A stretch of 58,391 nt of DNA from a virus. Shown here piece by piece: positions 38,179 to 47,167 of this stretch. The notes beneath the pieces were generated by a model. The model saw only the letters and a program-made list of their open reading frames with translations, had not been told where the DNA came from and did no database searches. Each line of letters opens with the position of its first letter. Position 1 is the stretch's first letter. A program made the translations under genes and the position numbers. Location: positions 1 through 58,391 of the IMG/VR virus record IMGVR_UViG_3300020580_000002. One strand, 5' to 3'.

Positions 38179-41100
38179 ATGGCCCAGTACACCTTAATCA
38201 CCGGCACCGTAAGGGACCCTACTGGGCGTATTTACCAGAACGGTACCTTCAGCGCTACCTTTCACGACCCCGGCACCAGCGGCAAGCTAGCTTCCCTATC
38301 CAACGGCCAGCCCTTCGAGCAAACCATCACCGGTACGCTCGACAGCTTCGGCTTCTTTAGCGTGCTCGTGGCCGACAATGGGCAAATCGCATCAGCCTCC
38401 GGCGCCACCGGCACCAGTTGGAATTTCGAGTTTGCCGCCAATGCTAGCATCCTGCAACTCACTGGTATCCAACCCATCCCCAGTTTCAGCTACTCAACAC
38501 CTATCATTTGCGCAACAAACACCCCTGTCGTATGCGGCGTTAGCATGGACATCAGCACCCCCATACAGGCAGTGTCCGCGCTTTTGCCCCCCGTAAGTGG
38601 CAGTGGGGGCCCAACGCTATTCGCCGGTGTGCCTACTGGCCCATGCGCCGCAACACAAACCGCCGTCAACACCCTCACCGGCGATTTTTACTCTTGTGTG
38701 TCTGGCGCATGGTTTAAGGTTGGTCCTGGAGGCGTTCCACTGTCAGCAGCACTGAAGCCAACCCTGCCAGGCGACCCGGTACAGTTTGTGTCTCCAAACG
38801 GCAATGACACAAACGACGGCTTGTCGTGGGGCAGTGCCAAGCTGACAGTCTACAAAGCACTGCAATCACTCCCTGGCGGTTCCAGTACACAAGTCGGCTC
38901 AGGTACCGTCCTTCTGAGCGGCGTCGTAAGCTACGGCGGCCCAGCAGCCAGCCAAGGCATGTGGATTATGGGAGGGTTAGACCCAAACTCGGGCAGTCCT
39001 CCCTCAGGCTGGCTACTTAAGAGCACGTCCGGCCCTATCAACATTGAATGCGCCTTCCCTCCCATCCAGTTCGCCCATGCACACACTCCTGCCTGCACCA
39101 TGACAGGCGGAGGCAACACTGACTTAGTGCACCCTGCAATTTGGCTCTCCGCAACTAACACCATCAACATAAAAAACGTCGGGCTCAGCAATTTTCTGAA
39201 CACTTACGTCAAAATCGGCATCGACTCCAATAACAACCGGAGTACTGCTGCTGGAGGCAGTTCCAGCATTTCGCTGGACGGATTGAGCTGGAACCACGGA
39301 AGTTGCCGATTTGGCGGCGGTCCCGGTCTGGACATCGGCTCTAACACCTTTTGGATTTGGATGCGCAACATTAACGGCAGCGGCTGCAGCTTTGGCGAGC
39401 TAACCATTGCTGGTTCTGGTACCCCTGGCCTCAGCCGCTCCGCAAACGTCGTCACTGTCAACACGACCGCACCAGTCAGCATCACTGCAGGTCCAACTCA
39501 GTGGATTACCGTACAAAACGCCAGCGACCCTAGCTTTAACGGCTCCTTCGCCGTCACTGCGGTCAATTCGAGCCAGCAATTCACTTACGCCCAGGTAGGC
39601 CCCAACGCAACGAGTGGCAACGGGCAGGTAGTCACTGCCGCCAAAGCCGCTATCAACCACGACGCTGGCGGTGGCTCCGGCTCAGGCTTAGTTTTTCTGG
39701 ACAATTTCCAACTAAACAGTGGAGGTATCCGCATCGTCCCCGGCAATCAGGGCGCTGGAATGTACATTCGCAACGGCGATTACGAAGGAGACGGTGCCAA
39801 CCCCGACATGCCGATGGTCCTGGTAACCAGCCAAGTAGCTACTTCAGCGGGTACTGGCATGAACGTTGTCGTCGAGAACTTGGAAATTTCGGACCCCCTC
39901 GTGAGCATCCCCGGCGTGCAAATAGACAACGGTGGAATACCCATCATCAAGGTATCCCGTGTGGACAAAGGTGTGTCAGGGCCTGCGCTGGTCTTGGGTG
40001 GCACACCTTCTGACTTTGTGATTAGCGATTTGCGCCAACTGCACCCAGGCTACAACGTTTTCGGCCGCGTCGTAGGTGGCGGCATCGACGTAGCTAGAAG
40101 GGGCTTCTCTCCTGTTGCAGTGACGTTCCCTAACTTAGCGTCAGCAGCACCTAGTGCTTGGACCTTCGAGACTGGAGCAGGTACCATCACCTCGGGCATA
40201 GCTGCTCCTGACGGCACCACTGGAGCAGGCCGCATCACCTCGAACGCGGGGACAGCCTCGGTGGACGTGTTTAGCAGCTTAGGCACAACGCTGACTGTTG
40301 GCGACGCTTACATCTACGGCGCATGGGAACGCTCAAACTCTGGCGGCGTGCTCAGTGGTGGTGGCGTCAAGCTGGCGCTAAACTCTAACGGCCAGGGTGT
40401 CGGAGATACTTGCGTTGGGGGTGCCCAATCAGGCACCACTCTATTCAGCCAGTTGTTCGGCGACGGCCAGTGGATATGGAACTCAGGTCTGTGCAAAATC
40501 GCCACTAACCCTAACACTGCTGGCCTGACGTTGAGCGTCCCTGTCACCAACCCCAACGTCATGGACGTGTACGCACCAGTTCTAATCAAAGTGCCTGCTG
40601 GCACCAAGTCTGACAATGAGCTTTACGAGATTGCGCTTAACCTTTCCAGTTACTCTGCCACCGCCGTGGCAGGCGATGTCTCCATGCTTGGCGGGCAGTA
40701 TTTCCGTCCTGGATGGAGCACTTTTACGAACCTTGGGGCGGTGCGCAACGGTACAACTATCTACTGCACCGACTGTGTGGACAATAGCCCATGCGCAGGT
40801 GGTGGCACTGGAGCGTTCGCACAAGGGCTAAATGGCGTATGGGTATGCAACGGTGCTGGAAGCAACATACCTTTCAGCGTCGTCACCACTGGGACAAACA
40901 CGAACGCTCTGGTTGTCGGTACTGGCGGCTCGCTGAATGCAAGCGGCTCGGGCATCGTCAATGCCACCATCGTGACCTCTGCGACTGCGAGCCCGGCGTT
41001 GTCTGGGGTAGTGCGTCTAGCGTCTGGCGACCAACTATGCTGGCGCAACAATGCAAACAGCGGTGACGATTGTATCCTCAAGACCGCTACGGATGCTCTA

Positions 41101-41778
41101 CAGCTAAGTTCGTTCTTTCCTGTGATCGCTGGACAGTTCGCCTCAGCTACAACCCCGCGCGCTGCGGCTGGATTCATCAGCCTGGCGACTAATGATGCCA
41201 TCGCCTGGAGAAACACTGGCAACACGGGGGATATTTTCATCACTCTTAACGGGGTTAACAATTTCGACTTCAGCACCGCCCTGCTCGGGGCGCCAGGCTT
41301 CTATAGCAACGCCGCTACGGTCTCGGTGACGGGGGTCGTGAGGCTAGGCACTAACCAGACGGTGAGCTGGCGCAACAATGGCAACACTGCAGACCTTGGG
41401 CTCACGCTAAACTCGTCCAACGTTTTCACCTTTGCCGCGCCAATCCAACCGCCAGCCTACCTAACTAGTACCAACTGCTCCTCTGGCGCTTCGCCAGCAG
41501 TGTGCGGCTCTGCTGCGGCGGGCAGTGTAGCAGTGCCTACCGGCACGAACGCTACCTTGACAGTGAACACCACCGCAGTGACGGCAAACAGCCAGATTTT
41601 CGTACAGCAAGATGATACGCTGGGAGCGAGACTGAGCGTTACTTGCAACAGCACATTGTCGTCGTTAATCGTCGAGCCAGTCGTCACGGCGCGTTCCGCC
41701 GGAACTAGCTTTACTGTGACGATCAGCGGCACGACAGTGACTAACCCAGTGTGCTTAAGTTACTTTATAGTTAACTAG
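38179..41778 (+). CDS. Tailspike or tail fibre 1, beta-helix protein
   Basis: The 1199-residue protein has an N-terminal particle-attachment domain (residues 1-115) related to that of the second spike, a pectate-lyase-like start VSPNGNDTNDGLSWGSAK (about 203-221), a long Ser/Gly/Asn-rich parallel beta-helix and a C-terminal Thr-rich part. Probably a receptor-binding, polysaccharide-recognising or -cleaving spike. The catalytic residues cannot be assigned. Confidence 0.75.
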   Translation: MAQYTLITGTVRDPTGRIYQNGTFSATFHDPGTSGKLASLSNGQPFEQTITGTLDSFGFFSVLVADNGQIASASGATGTSWNFEFAANASILQLTGIQPIPSFSYSTPIICATNTPVVCGVSMDISTPIQAVSALLPPVSGSGGPTLFAGVPTGPCAATQTAVNTLTGDFYSCVSGAWFKVGPGGVPLSAALKPTLPGDPVQFVSPNGNDTNDGLSWGSAKLTVYKALQSLPGGSSTQVGSGTVLLSGVVSYGGPAASQGMWIMGGLDPNSGSPPSGWLLKSTSGPINIECAFPPIQFAHAHTPACTMTGGGNTDLVHPAIWLSATNTINIKNVGLSNFLNTYVKIGIDSNNNRSTAAGGSSSISLDGLSWNHGSCRFGGGPGLDIGSNTFWIWMRNINGSGCSFGELTIAGSGTPGLSRSANVVTVNTTAPVSITAGPTQWITVQNASDPSFNGSFAVTAVNSSQQFTYAQVGPNATSGNGQVVTAAKAAINHDAGGGSGSGLVFLDNFQLNSGGIRIVPGNQGAGMYIRNGDYEGDGANPDMPMVLVTSQVATSAGTGMNVVVENLEISDPLVSIPGVQIDNGGIPIIKVSRVDKGVSGPALVLGGTPSDFVISDLRQLHPGYNVFGRVVGGGIDVARRGFSPVAVTFPNLASAAPSAWTFETGAGTITSGIAAPDGTTGAGRITSNAGTASVDVFSSLGTTLTVGDAYIYGAWERSNSGGVLSGGGVKLALNSNGQGVGDTCVGGAQSGTTLFSQLFGDGQWIWNSGLCKIATNPNTAGLTLSVPVTNPNVMDVYAPVLIKVPAGTKSDNELYEIALNLSSYSATAVAGDVSMLGGQYFRPGWSTFTNLGAVRNGTTIYCTDCVDNSPCAGGGTGAFAQGLNGVWVCNGAGSNIPFSVVTTGTNTNALVVGTGGSLNASGSGIVNATIVTSATASPALSGVVRLASGDQLCWRNNANSGDDCILKTATDALQLSSFFPVIAGQFASATTPRAAAGFISLATNDAIAWRNTGNTGDIFITLNGVNNFDFSTALLGAPGFYSNAATVSVTGVVRLGTNQTVSWRNNGNTADLGLTLNSSNVFTFAAPIQPPAYLTSTNCSSGASPAVCGSAAAGSVAVPTGTNATLTVNTTAVTANSQIFVQQDDTLGARLSVTCNSTLSSLIVEPVVTARSAGTSFTVTISGTTVTNPVCLSYFIVN

Positions 41779-41790
41779 GGAGGACCAGCA

Positions 41791-42078
41791 ATGGCCGACA
41801 TACGCATGTACGTGCAAAAAGGGTGCCCGCATTGTGAGGCGGCACAGCAGTTTTTGATAGGCCGTAACATGACCGTGGAGGTCATTGAGATTGGCTTCGA
41901 CCCGATTTTACAGGCAGGCATCAGGTCTAGCTCGAACGGGCAGGGCCTGCCGGTGCCCATCATCATCTCGTTCGCAACTCAGGAGGTCGTCGTTGGAAAC
42001 GACACCGCCACACTTCAGCGTTTGGCAGATGCTGCTTTTGTCCATCGCCCAGTCGCATCTCACGCTGCTGCTTCGTGA
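41791..42078 (+). CDS. Glutaredoxin-like protein
   Basis: The 95-residue protein begins with a beta strand IRMYVQKGCPHCEAAQQFL, with CPHC redox pair (13-16), followed by VEVIEIG and the cis-Pro segment GLPVPIIIS. It fits a thioredoxin-fold glutaredoxin/NrdH type. Between two tailspike genes this is unusual; GGGAGG lies upstream. Confidence 0.7.
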   Translation: MADIRMYVQKGCPHCEAAQQFLIGRNMTVEVIEIGFDPILQAGIRSSSNGQGLPVPIIISFATQEVVVGNDTATLQRLADAAFVHRPVASHAAAS

Positions 42079-42322
42079 GGGAAGGGCGTTCGACTGGCTG
42101 TTTCGCGGTCGCCTACTGAAGGAGATGCGCGAATGCCCCATGTGTTTAGGGGCTTGGACAGCGTTAGGTGTCTCATTGGCAGCAGGTCTACGCAACCCGT
42201 GGCAGATTCTTGTAGTCGCAGGGGTTGGGCATGTGCTATACCTGTTTCGAGATAAGTACCTGCCCTGCGATAAATGCACCATCCCGCCAGCGGTGCCGTT
42301 CAAGTTTATAAACAGGAGTTGA
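41993..42322 (+). CDS. DUF1360-like membrane protein, second copy
   Basis: The start is taken at TTG 41993 with GGAGGT upstream; ATG 42029 is possible. The 109-residue protein has CPMCLGAW followed by hydrophobic helices and a late CDKC pair. It overlaps the glutaredoxin gene by 86 bases. Related in motif to 4044-4421. Confidence 0.6.
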   Translation: METTPPHFSVWQMLLLSIAQSHLTLLLREGRAFDWLFRGRLLKEMRECPMCLGAWTALGVSLAAGLRNPWQILVVAGVGHVLYLFRDKYLPCDKCTIPPAVPFKFINRS

Positions 42323-42325
42323 CCA

Positions 42326-44806
42326 ATGGCTGGCTCGACAACGAACGTCACCGGGACAGCAACTGATTCCCAGACTACGCCATATATCAATGGCACCTGG
42401 GTAGCGAACCTCTTCAACCCGACCTCTTTCCAACCGGTGTGGGGTGGCACTACAAATTTCACAACCACCTATGGCGGGGCGCTCGACAACACCGGCTCGT
42501 TCGCTGCTACCCTGCCATCAAACACCGGCGCCAACTCTATCACCGTCGGCGGGTTGACCACTACGCAGTGGACTTTTGCGTTTTTTACCTCTGACGGCGA
42601 GAATGCCTTCACCGCAACGGTCACCATCACCGGCGCTAACCAGAGCATCAGCGCATCCATCATCAACGCGGCACGCATCTTTTGGGAAACCGGTGACACA
42701 AACCCTCCACCTTGCGGCACCGGCCAAGGAATCGTATCGCTAGGGACGGGAACTTTCGGATGCGGAGGCGGTTCGTTCCCGGTCACCACGATTGTAAACG
42801 TCAGCTCAGGCGGCGGAATCCAGCCTACCGGTACCGGGTTCGTCAATATTGTTCCTGTTAATACGCCTATAACACAGTCACAGGTTGGGCCGGGATTCAA
42901 TGTTAAGAACTATGGAGCGAAGGGCGATACGCAGTTTAGTGCTGCAAACTGCACGCTCAACGGTACGGCAACGCTCGTTTGCCCAGGAGCCAACTTCAAT
43001 TCTGCAAAGGATGTCGGTAAGCGGGTCAATTGCGGGTCTGGCCTAGGCGGGGGCCTCCAAGTAGCGGCAGGTACGACTATAGCGTCGGTTACGAACTCTA
43101 CAACTGTAGTGATGTCAAACGTCAGCGGCCAAAACAATAACATCTTCTCGTGCGCATGGGGAACCGTAGACGATGTAGCTGTCAACGCGGCCGTCACTGC
43201 ATGGCTAGCAGCAGCTTCTAGCACCTCAGGACAGCGCGGCCCATTCAACAACAACAATAATCCGCAATCTCCAGTCTTGTACTTTCCCGCTGGAGCCTAC
43301 ATGCTCTGCGGTTCAGGAAACTCCATAATCAACTTCGCATCAAGCAAGTTTGGCGCTGTCGTTACAGGAGATGCGCCACAGGAATCATGGCTTGTCCCCT
43401 GCGACATCCCAAACATGGGCGGGAATGATTTCTTTGTACAGCAGAGCGGGACAAACGGTCTGGTCATCAGGAACCTATCTATTGACGGTATGTTCTTTCC
43501 CGAGGGCGGCGCGAATGCCTTCAACCTGGGGGGCGACCATCGTACAGAGAACGTAACTGTCACGCGCTGGAACGGGGCCAACGGCTTCCTAAGTGCAGGT
43601 GGCGGTGGGTATAACCTGAACATGAATATAAATAACTCCATCGGGGGCATTTTCTGCAGCGGTTGCAACGACGAGTTCCATGCTGGAGGCTCATCGAACA
43701 ATGGGACGGGCGGCGGTGCCTTCAACTTGAAGGTGCAAAATGTCGTCGGCGAAAACACCGGTACCGGTGCTCGCTTTACAGGTAACTTCCTCATCGACGA
43801 ATGTGGCGCATCAACGAACGGCTGTACGCAAATCCTTAACTCGCAGGATGTGTGGTTTCAAGGAGCGTCGCTGTTCTCGACACCCAGCTCCAACGCTCTT
43901 TACGTTGATGGTACTTCCTTCGTTCATATGTCCGGGGGTATCGCGGGGTGTTTTGGCACCGATGCACCATGTACGGGAGTAAACATTCTGGCCGGTGGGG
44001 TCGTGCAGTCCTCAGATGTAAGGTACGTTGGTTCCGGCACAACTGGGAAGTGCATCAACAACGCCGGTATCTTTAATGATAACGGTGGCAACTCTTGTGA
44101 GACACAATTCACAGTCAACAGCGGTACATCGACAGGAACGGCTGCAGTTCTAACAGTGAACGCTGGCCCCGGTGCCCCAAACACGCTTTGTACTGTGGGC
44201 GATGCTTTAATTGTTGAGGGAGTTTCACCTGCAGGCTACAACGGTTACTACCCGGCAGGCGCAACCAGTGGCGTTACAGCAGTTTCCGGCACGACAATTA
44301 GCTATACAACTGCCGGGAGCAACCTCGGAGCAGCAGGCGCCGGTGGCATTGTGACCTGCCGTAACCTGCAAACTTACGCAGGTACGCTACCAAAGGCTTT
44401 GCTCAATAACCCCATCCCGAATACCTGCTATCTCACCATCACTCCCATTGTAAACGCCACAACCTATCAGATGTGTAACTGGGGAGCTGGCAGTCCCACG
44501 AACATTTCGCGCATCACGGCTAGTTCACAAAACGTAACTACCTGTGCCACAGCGCCAATCATCACCATCTCCAACGGAACGGTTTCGCAAACGCTGACGC
44601 TCACCAGCGGCAAGCAGTTCTGGGACAGTTTCGCTGCCCAAGACGCGAGCACCGGTGTAGGTACAACGATATTCAAGCCAAGCATCTCGCTCACCGGCAC
44701 AGACAGAATCACGATCAAGTACGACGCTGGTGCGCTATCGGCTTGTGCCACACCGCCAACCCTGTTGGCAGTCAGTTACACCATTTCGCCCATCTTGAGC
44801 AACTGA
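42326..44806 (+). CDS. Tailspike 2, pectate-lyase-like beta-helix
   Basis: The 826-residue protein has an N-terminal domain like that of the first spike (TxTGTxxDxxxxPYxNGTW), a bridge near 120-190, the Pectate_lyase_3 entry FNVKNYGAKGD (about 190-200), a beta-helix and a C-terminal beta-sandwich. A depolymerase role is plausible. Two spikes sharing an anchor suggest branched adsorption apparatus. Confidence 0.75.
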   Translation: MAGSTTNVTGTATDSQTTPYINGTWVANLFNPTSFQPVWGGTTNFTTTYGGALDNTGSFAATLPSNTGANSITVGGLTTTQWTFAFFTSDGENAFTATVTITGANQSISASIINAARIFWETGDTNPPPCGTGQGIVSLGTGTFGCGGGSFPVTTIVNVSSGGGIQPTGTGFVNIVPVNTPITQSQVGPGFNVKNYGAKGDTQFSAANCTLNGTATLVCPGANFNSAKDVGKRVNCGSGLGGGLQVAAGTTIASVTNSTTVVMSNVSGQNNNIFSCAWGTVDDVAVNAAVTAWLAAASSTSGQRGPFNNNNNPQSPVLYFPAGAYMLCGSGNSIINFASSKFGAVVTGDAPQESWLVPCDIPNMGGNDFFVQQSGTNGLVIRNLSIDGMFFPEGGANAFNLGGDHRTENVTVTRWNGANGFLSAGGGGYNLNMNINNSIGGIFCSGCNDEFHAGGSSNNGTGGGAFNLKVQNVVGENTGTGARFTGNFLIDECGASTNGCTQILNSQDVWFQGASLFSTPSSNALYVDGTSFVHMSGGIAGCFGTDAPCTGVNILAGGVVQSSDVRYVGSGTTGKCINNAGIFNDNGGNSCETQFTVNSGTSTGTAAVLTVNAGPGAPNTLCTVGDALIVEGVSPAGYNGYYPAGATSGVTAVSGTTISYTTAGSNLGAAGAGGIVTCRNLQTYAGTLPKALLNNPIPNTCYLTITPIVNATTYQMCNWGAGSPTNISRITASSQNVTTCATAPIITISNGTVSQTLTLTSGKQFWDSFAAQDASTGVGTTIFKPSISLTGTDRITIKYDAGALSACATPPTLLAVSYTISPILSN

Positions 44807-44826
44807 TGAGGAGGCAAAAGGATAAA

Positions 44827-44982
44827 ATGGATGCCATGCTCGACCTTATCAAGCGCAACGAGATTAAGCCCATTTGGCACTGGCTGCTGATGTGTGGGCC
44901 TGTGAAAGTGCACAAGGGCTGTTCAGGGCCAGGATGTTCGTGCGTAAAGAAAGTAATGGACAAGTCGCGAAAGGAGCACTAA
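44827..44982 (+). CDS. Small Cys-rich protein
   Basis: The protein has 51 residues from ATG 44827 (AAAGGA upstream); ATG 44806 inside the spike stop is possible. It contains HKGCSGPGCSCVKK and a Trp-rich IKPIWHWLLMCG. It may bind metal. Function unknown. Confidence 0.5.
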   Translation: MDAMLDLIKRNEIKPIWHWLLMCGPVKVHKGCSGPGCSCVKKVMDKSRKEH

Positions 44983-44983
44983 G

Positions 44984-45241
44984 ATGAGCGCCATGTGGAA
45001 GGCCATCACGGATTTTCTTGCAGCCCATGGGACGTCAGCATCTATCGTCGCAACGCTAATATTCGTCAAGTTCGTCGGCAAGCTGCCGGTGCCGACGTCC
45101 AGCTCGAATTGGCTATACCAGTTTTTCTTTGAAGTGATGAATGCACTTACCGTCAACATGCACTTGGCGCGCCAGGCAGTAGTGACACCAGCGCCGCCAG
45201 TGTACCTTCCCCCTGCGCCGCCAACAACGCCAGCAGCCTAG
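44984..45241 (+). CDS. Small protein with hydrophobic segment and Pro-rich tail
   Basis: The 85-residue protein starts behind AAAGGAG. A weak membrane segment (about 20-35) is followed by YQFFFEVMNALTVNMHLARQA and a Pro/Ala tail. Such proteins lie at the end of podophage structural operons. A holin role is possible, not shown. Confidence 0.55.
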   Translation: MSAMWKAITDFLAAHGTSASIVATLIFVKFVGKLPVPTSSSNWLYQFFFEVMNALTVNMHLARQAVVTPAPPVYLPPAPPTTPAA

Positions 45242-45290
45242 TGTTCAATTGGAGACAGACACCGTCTCGCGAAAGGGGCACACTTCAAAC

Positions 45291-45737
45291 ATGAGCTTCC
45301 GCGAAGAGTTCGAAGAACACGTAGAGAGGTCGCTCCACCGTATCGCCAAGGCGATTGAAGCCATTGTCCAGTTGCTGACGCAGCAGCCGGGCAGCTCAGT
45401 AGCACAGTCAGCTATTCTTACGTTCACAGATGCGAAAGGGAATAAAATTATGCCTGCAACACTTACTGTAGGTCAAACTGCGAATTCAGTTTTCACTGAA
45501 TTCACTGGCCTGAATGGCACCGGGGTAGTCATCGCTCCAATCGGCCCCGTAACATTCAGCTCCAGCGCACCACTCGTTGCCACCGTCGACCCTGCTAGCG
45601 GTTTGGTTACCGCTGTGGGGCCAGGGACTGCTACGATAACAGCGACAGACTCGGGAAACGGCCTTAGCGCCAGTGATTCTGTGAGCGACACGGCACTGGT
45701 CGCGCAATCCGCGACGCTCGTCATAACAGCCAACTAA
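45291..45737 (+). CDS. Ig-like (Big_2) domain protein
   Basis: The protein has 148 residues from ATG 45291; a TTG at 45249 is an alternative. A helical N-terminus (EEFEEHVERSLHRIAKAIEAIVQLL) is followed by one bacterial Ig-like domain with ATVDPASGLVTAVGPGTATITATDS. Ig-like domains decorate phage surfaces and bind carbohydrates weakly. It is the last gene before the terminator. Confidence 0.7.
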   Translation: MSFREEFEEHVERSLHRIAKAIEAIVQLLTQQPGSSVAQSAILTFTDAKGNKIMPATLTVGQTANSVFTEFTGLNGTGVVIAPIGPVTFSSSAPLVATVDPASGLVTAVGPGTATITATDSGNGLSASDSVSDTALVAQSATLVITAN

Positions 45738-45792
45738 CACCTTCTCGGACGGCGTGCCACACCTACCCCACGCACACACCCGCCGAGCCATT

Positions 45793-45840
45793 GCGCTCCT
45801 GGGCTGCCTCCTCATCGCAGGCAGCCTGGGGGCGCTTTTT
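45793..45840 (+). terminator. Intrinsic terminator of the head/tail operon
   Basis: A 17-bp stem (GCGCTCCTGGGCTGCCT 45793-45809 with 45819-45835, three G-U pairs) and nine-base loop are followed by TTTTT. It separates the plus operon from the convergent minus operon. Confidence 0.9.
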
Positions 45841-45858
45841 GGTTTAGTGCTAAAATGG

Positions 45859-46371
45859 TTAGGAAACAGTTACTGTATCGACCGCTGACACGCCAGCAGG
45901 CGGTGCTGGTATTGAGCGGGGGCGCCAGAAGCGCAAGCGGCCCACGTTGAGGGTGTTTACCCAGTCTGACTCATTCCCCCACGCAGAAGGCCAGGTGATG
46001 CTAGTGTCGAAGTAGTTGATGGCACCGGCAGTGTTGTCTAGCACCCGGCCGGTGTAGACGCTGATGGCTGCTTGGGTACAGAGCACAAATGATGGGTCCG
46101 TATCGCTAGGCCACAAGTCATGCTGCGGGTCGTTGGGGTTGAAGGATACGAACATGGGCCTGACCTGGGAGCTGAATTGCGAGGGCGCCAGAATTACTGC
46201 TTTGTAGCTGCCAGCGACGTTGCCGTTATACCAGGCTGGGGTCTTGGTGCGGTTCTTGACTACGTTAGCGACGGCGGTGATGCCCTGCATGGGCTGGCCG
46301 CGAGCCTCGCGCCAGCAGCAGAGTTCGAGAAGGGCAAGGTCTGATAGCTGCGTATAGGGCTGCGGAATCAT
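45859..46371 (-). CDS. SleB-type cell wall hydrolase
   Basis: The 170-residue protein has the Hydrolase_2/SleB pattern: LLELCCWREARGQPMQGITAVANVVKNRT with the catalytic Glu, PAWY, and AAISVYTGRVLDNTAGAINYFD. It cleaves peptidoglycan and is the best endolysin candidate. There is no signal peptide, so a holin would be needed. It ends DTVTVS, like the protease upstream. Confidence 0.8.
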   Translation of the reverse strand: MIPQPYTQLSDLALLELCCWREARGQPMQGITAVANVVKNRTKTPAWYNGNVAGSYKAVILAPSQFSSQVRPMFVSFNPNDPQHDLWPSDTDPSFVLCTQAAISVYTGRVLDNTAGAINYFDTSITWPSAWGNESDWVNTLNVGRLRFWRPRSIPAPPAGVSAVDTVTVS

Positions 46372-47165
46372 AGCACTGTAACGGTGTCAGATGCGGATGC
46401 AATGCCACCGGCGATCAAGCCCAAGTCTTGGCGCAGGAGCGTAATGGTGTAGCCTACTGGGGTGTTGCCGAGGGTGTTGAACCATTGCGGTGATAGAATG
46501 GCGTAGGCTTCGTCGACATATTTATTCCAGAAGTTCCAGCTCATGCGCTGCACGGTGCCCCAGGTGATGACGGTGCAGCCTTCCAGGTCGTAGCCGAAGA
46601 CGGGCACGGCGTGGCCACCGGCGATGCCGCCGTCATTGGCAACTAAGTCCCACTCTTGGCCTGCGTCGTATTGGTTGAGGGCTGACTGCGGAACCTCGAA
46701 GCCGATGTAGACGCCGCCGAACAGGTACACTGCCTGTTTGACCAGCGTCGCATCAGGCGGCTCGATAGATGCGTAACCCTCGATGGGCTGGCCAGCGATA
46801 CCCTTGGTGCGCCAATAGTTGAGTACGTCCAGCTCGACGGCGCCGTTGTCGTTGGCGCCGGTTTGGCGGTCGTAGCCTGAGACGGCGCTGTAGTCGTTGA
46901 GGATTTGGTTGTCCGTTGGGAACCATTCGGTGCCGGTGTACTTGCTCCACAGCATTTCCATATGACCTGCGGCGGCGATGGTGCAGTCGCCAGTGGTGTC
47001 GTTGGCCATCATACCCCAGCCGTTGATGCCTGCTTGCCAGTTGATGACTGGCGGAGGTACTAAGGGTACTTCGTGTGAAATATAGTTGCGCAGCTTGAGG
47101 GTACGTACGTCAGTGCGCTTGGGGAGGCGGCCGAATTTGAGTCCTACGGTGCGTCCTGGGGACAT
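46368..47165 (-). CDS. Papain-like cysteine protease family protein
   Basis: The 265-residue protein has the active Cys in GDCTIAAAGHMEMLW (about 59-73) and the His in GGHAVPVFGY (about 185-194), with ITWGTVQRMSWNFW following, as in papain-fold proteins common in soil bacteria. No signal peptide. It could process a phage or host protein. The C-terminus DTVTVL resembles that of the hydrolase next door. ATGA overlap links both. Confidence 0.7.
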   Translation of the reverse strand: MSPGRTVGLKFGRLPKRTDVRTLKLRNYISHEVPLVPPPVINWQAGINGWGMMANDTTGDCTIAAAGHMEMLWSKYTGTEWFPTDNQILNDYSAVSGYDRQTGANDNGAVELDVLNYWRTKGIAGQPIEGYASIEPPDATLVKQAVYLFGGVYIGFEVPQSALNQYDAGQEWDLVANDGGIAGGHAVPVFGYDLEGCTVITWGTVQRMSWNFWNKYVDEAYAILSPQWFNTLGNTPVGYTITLLRQDLGLIAGGIASASDTVTVL

Positions 47166-47167
47166 GG

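Noticed and set aside
45793-45840. Bidirectional terminator for the minus-strand operon
   Set aside because: The T-run is only on the plus-strand side; no A-run precedes the stem on the plus strand, so minus-strand termination here is not supported.
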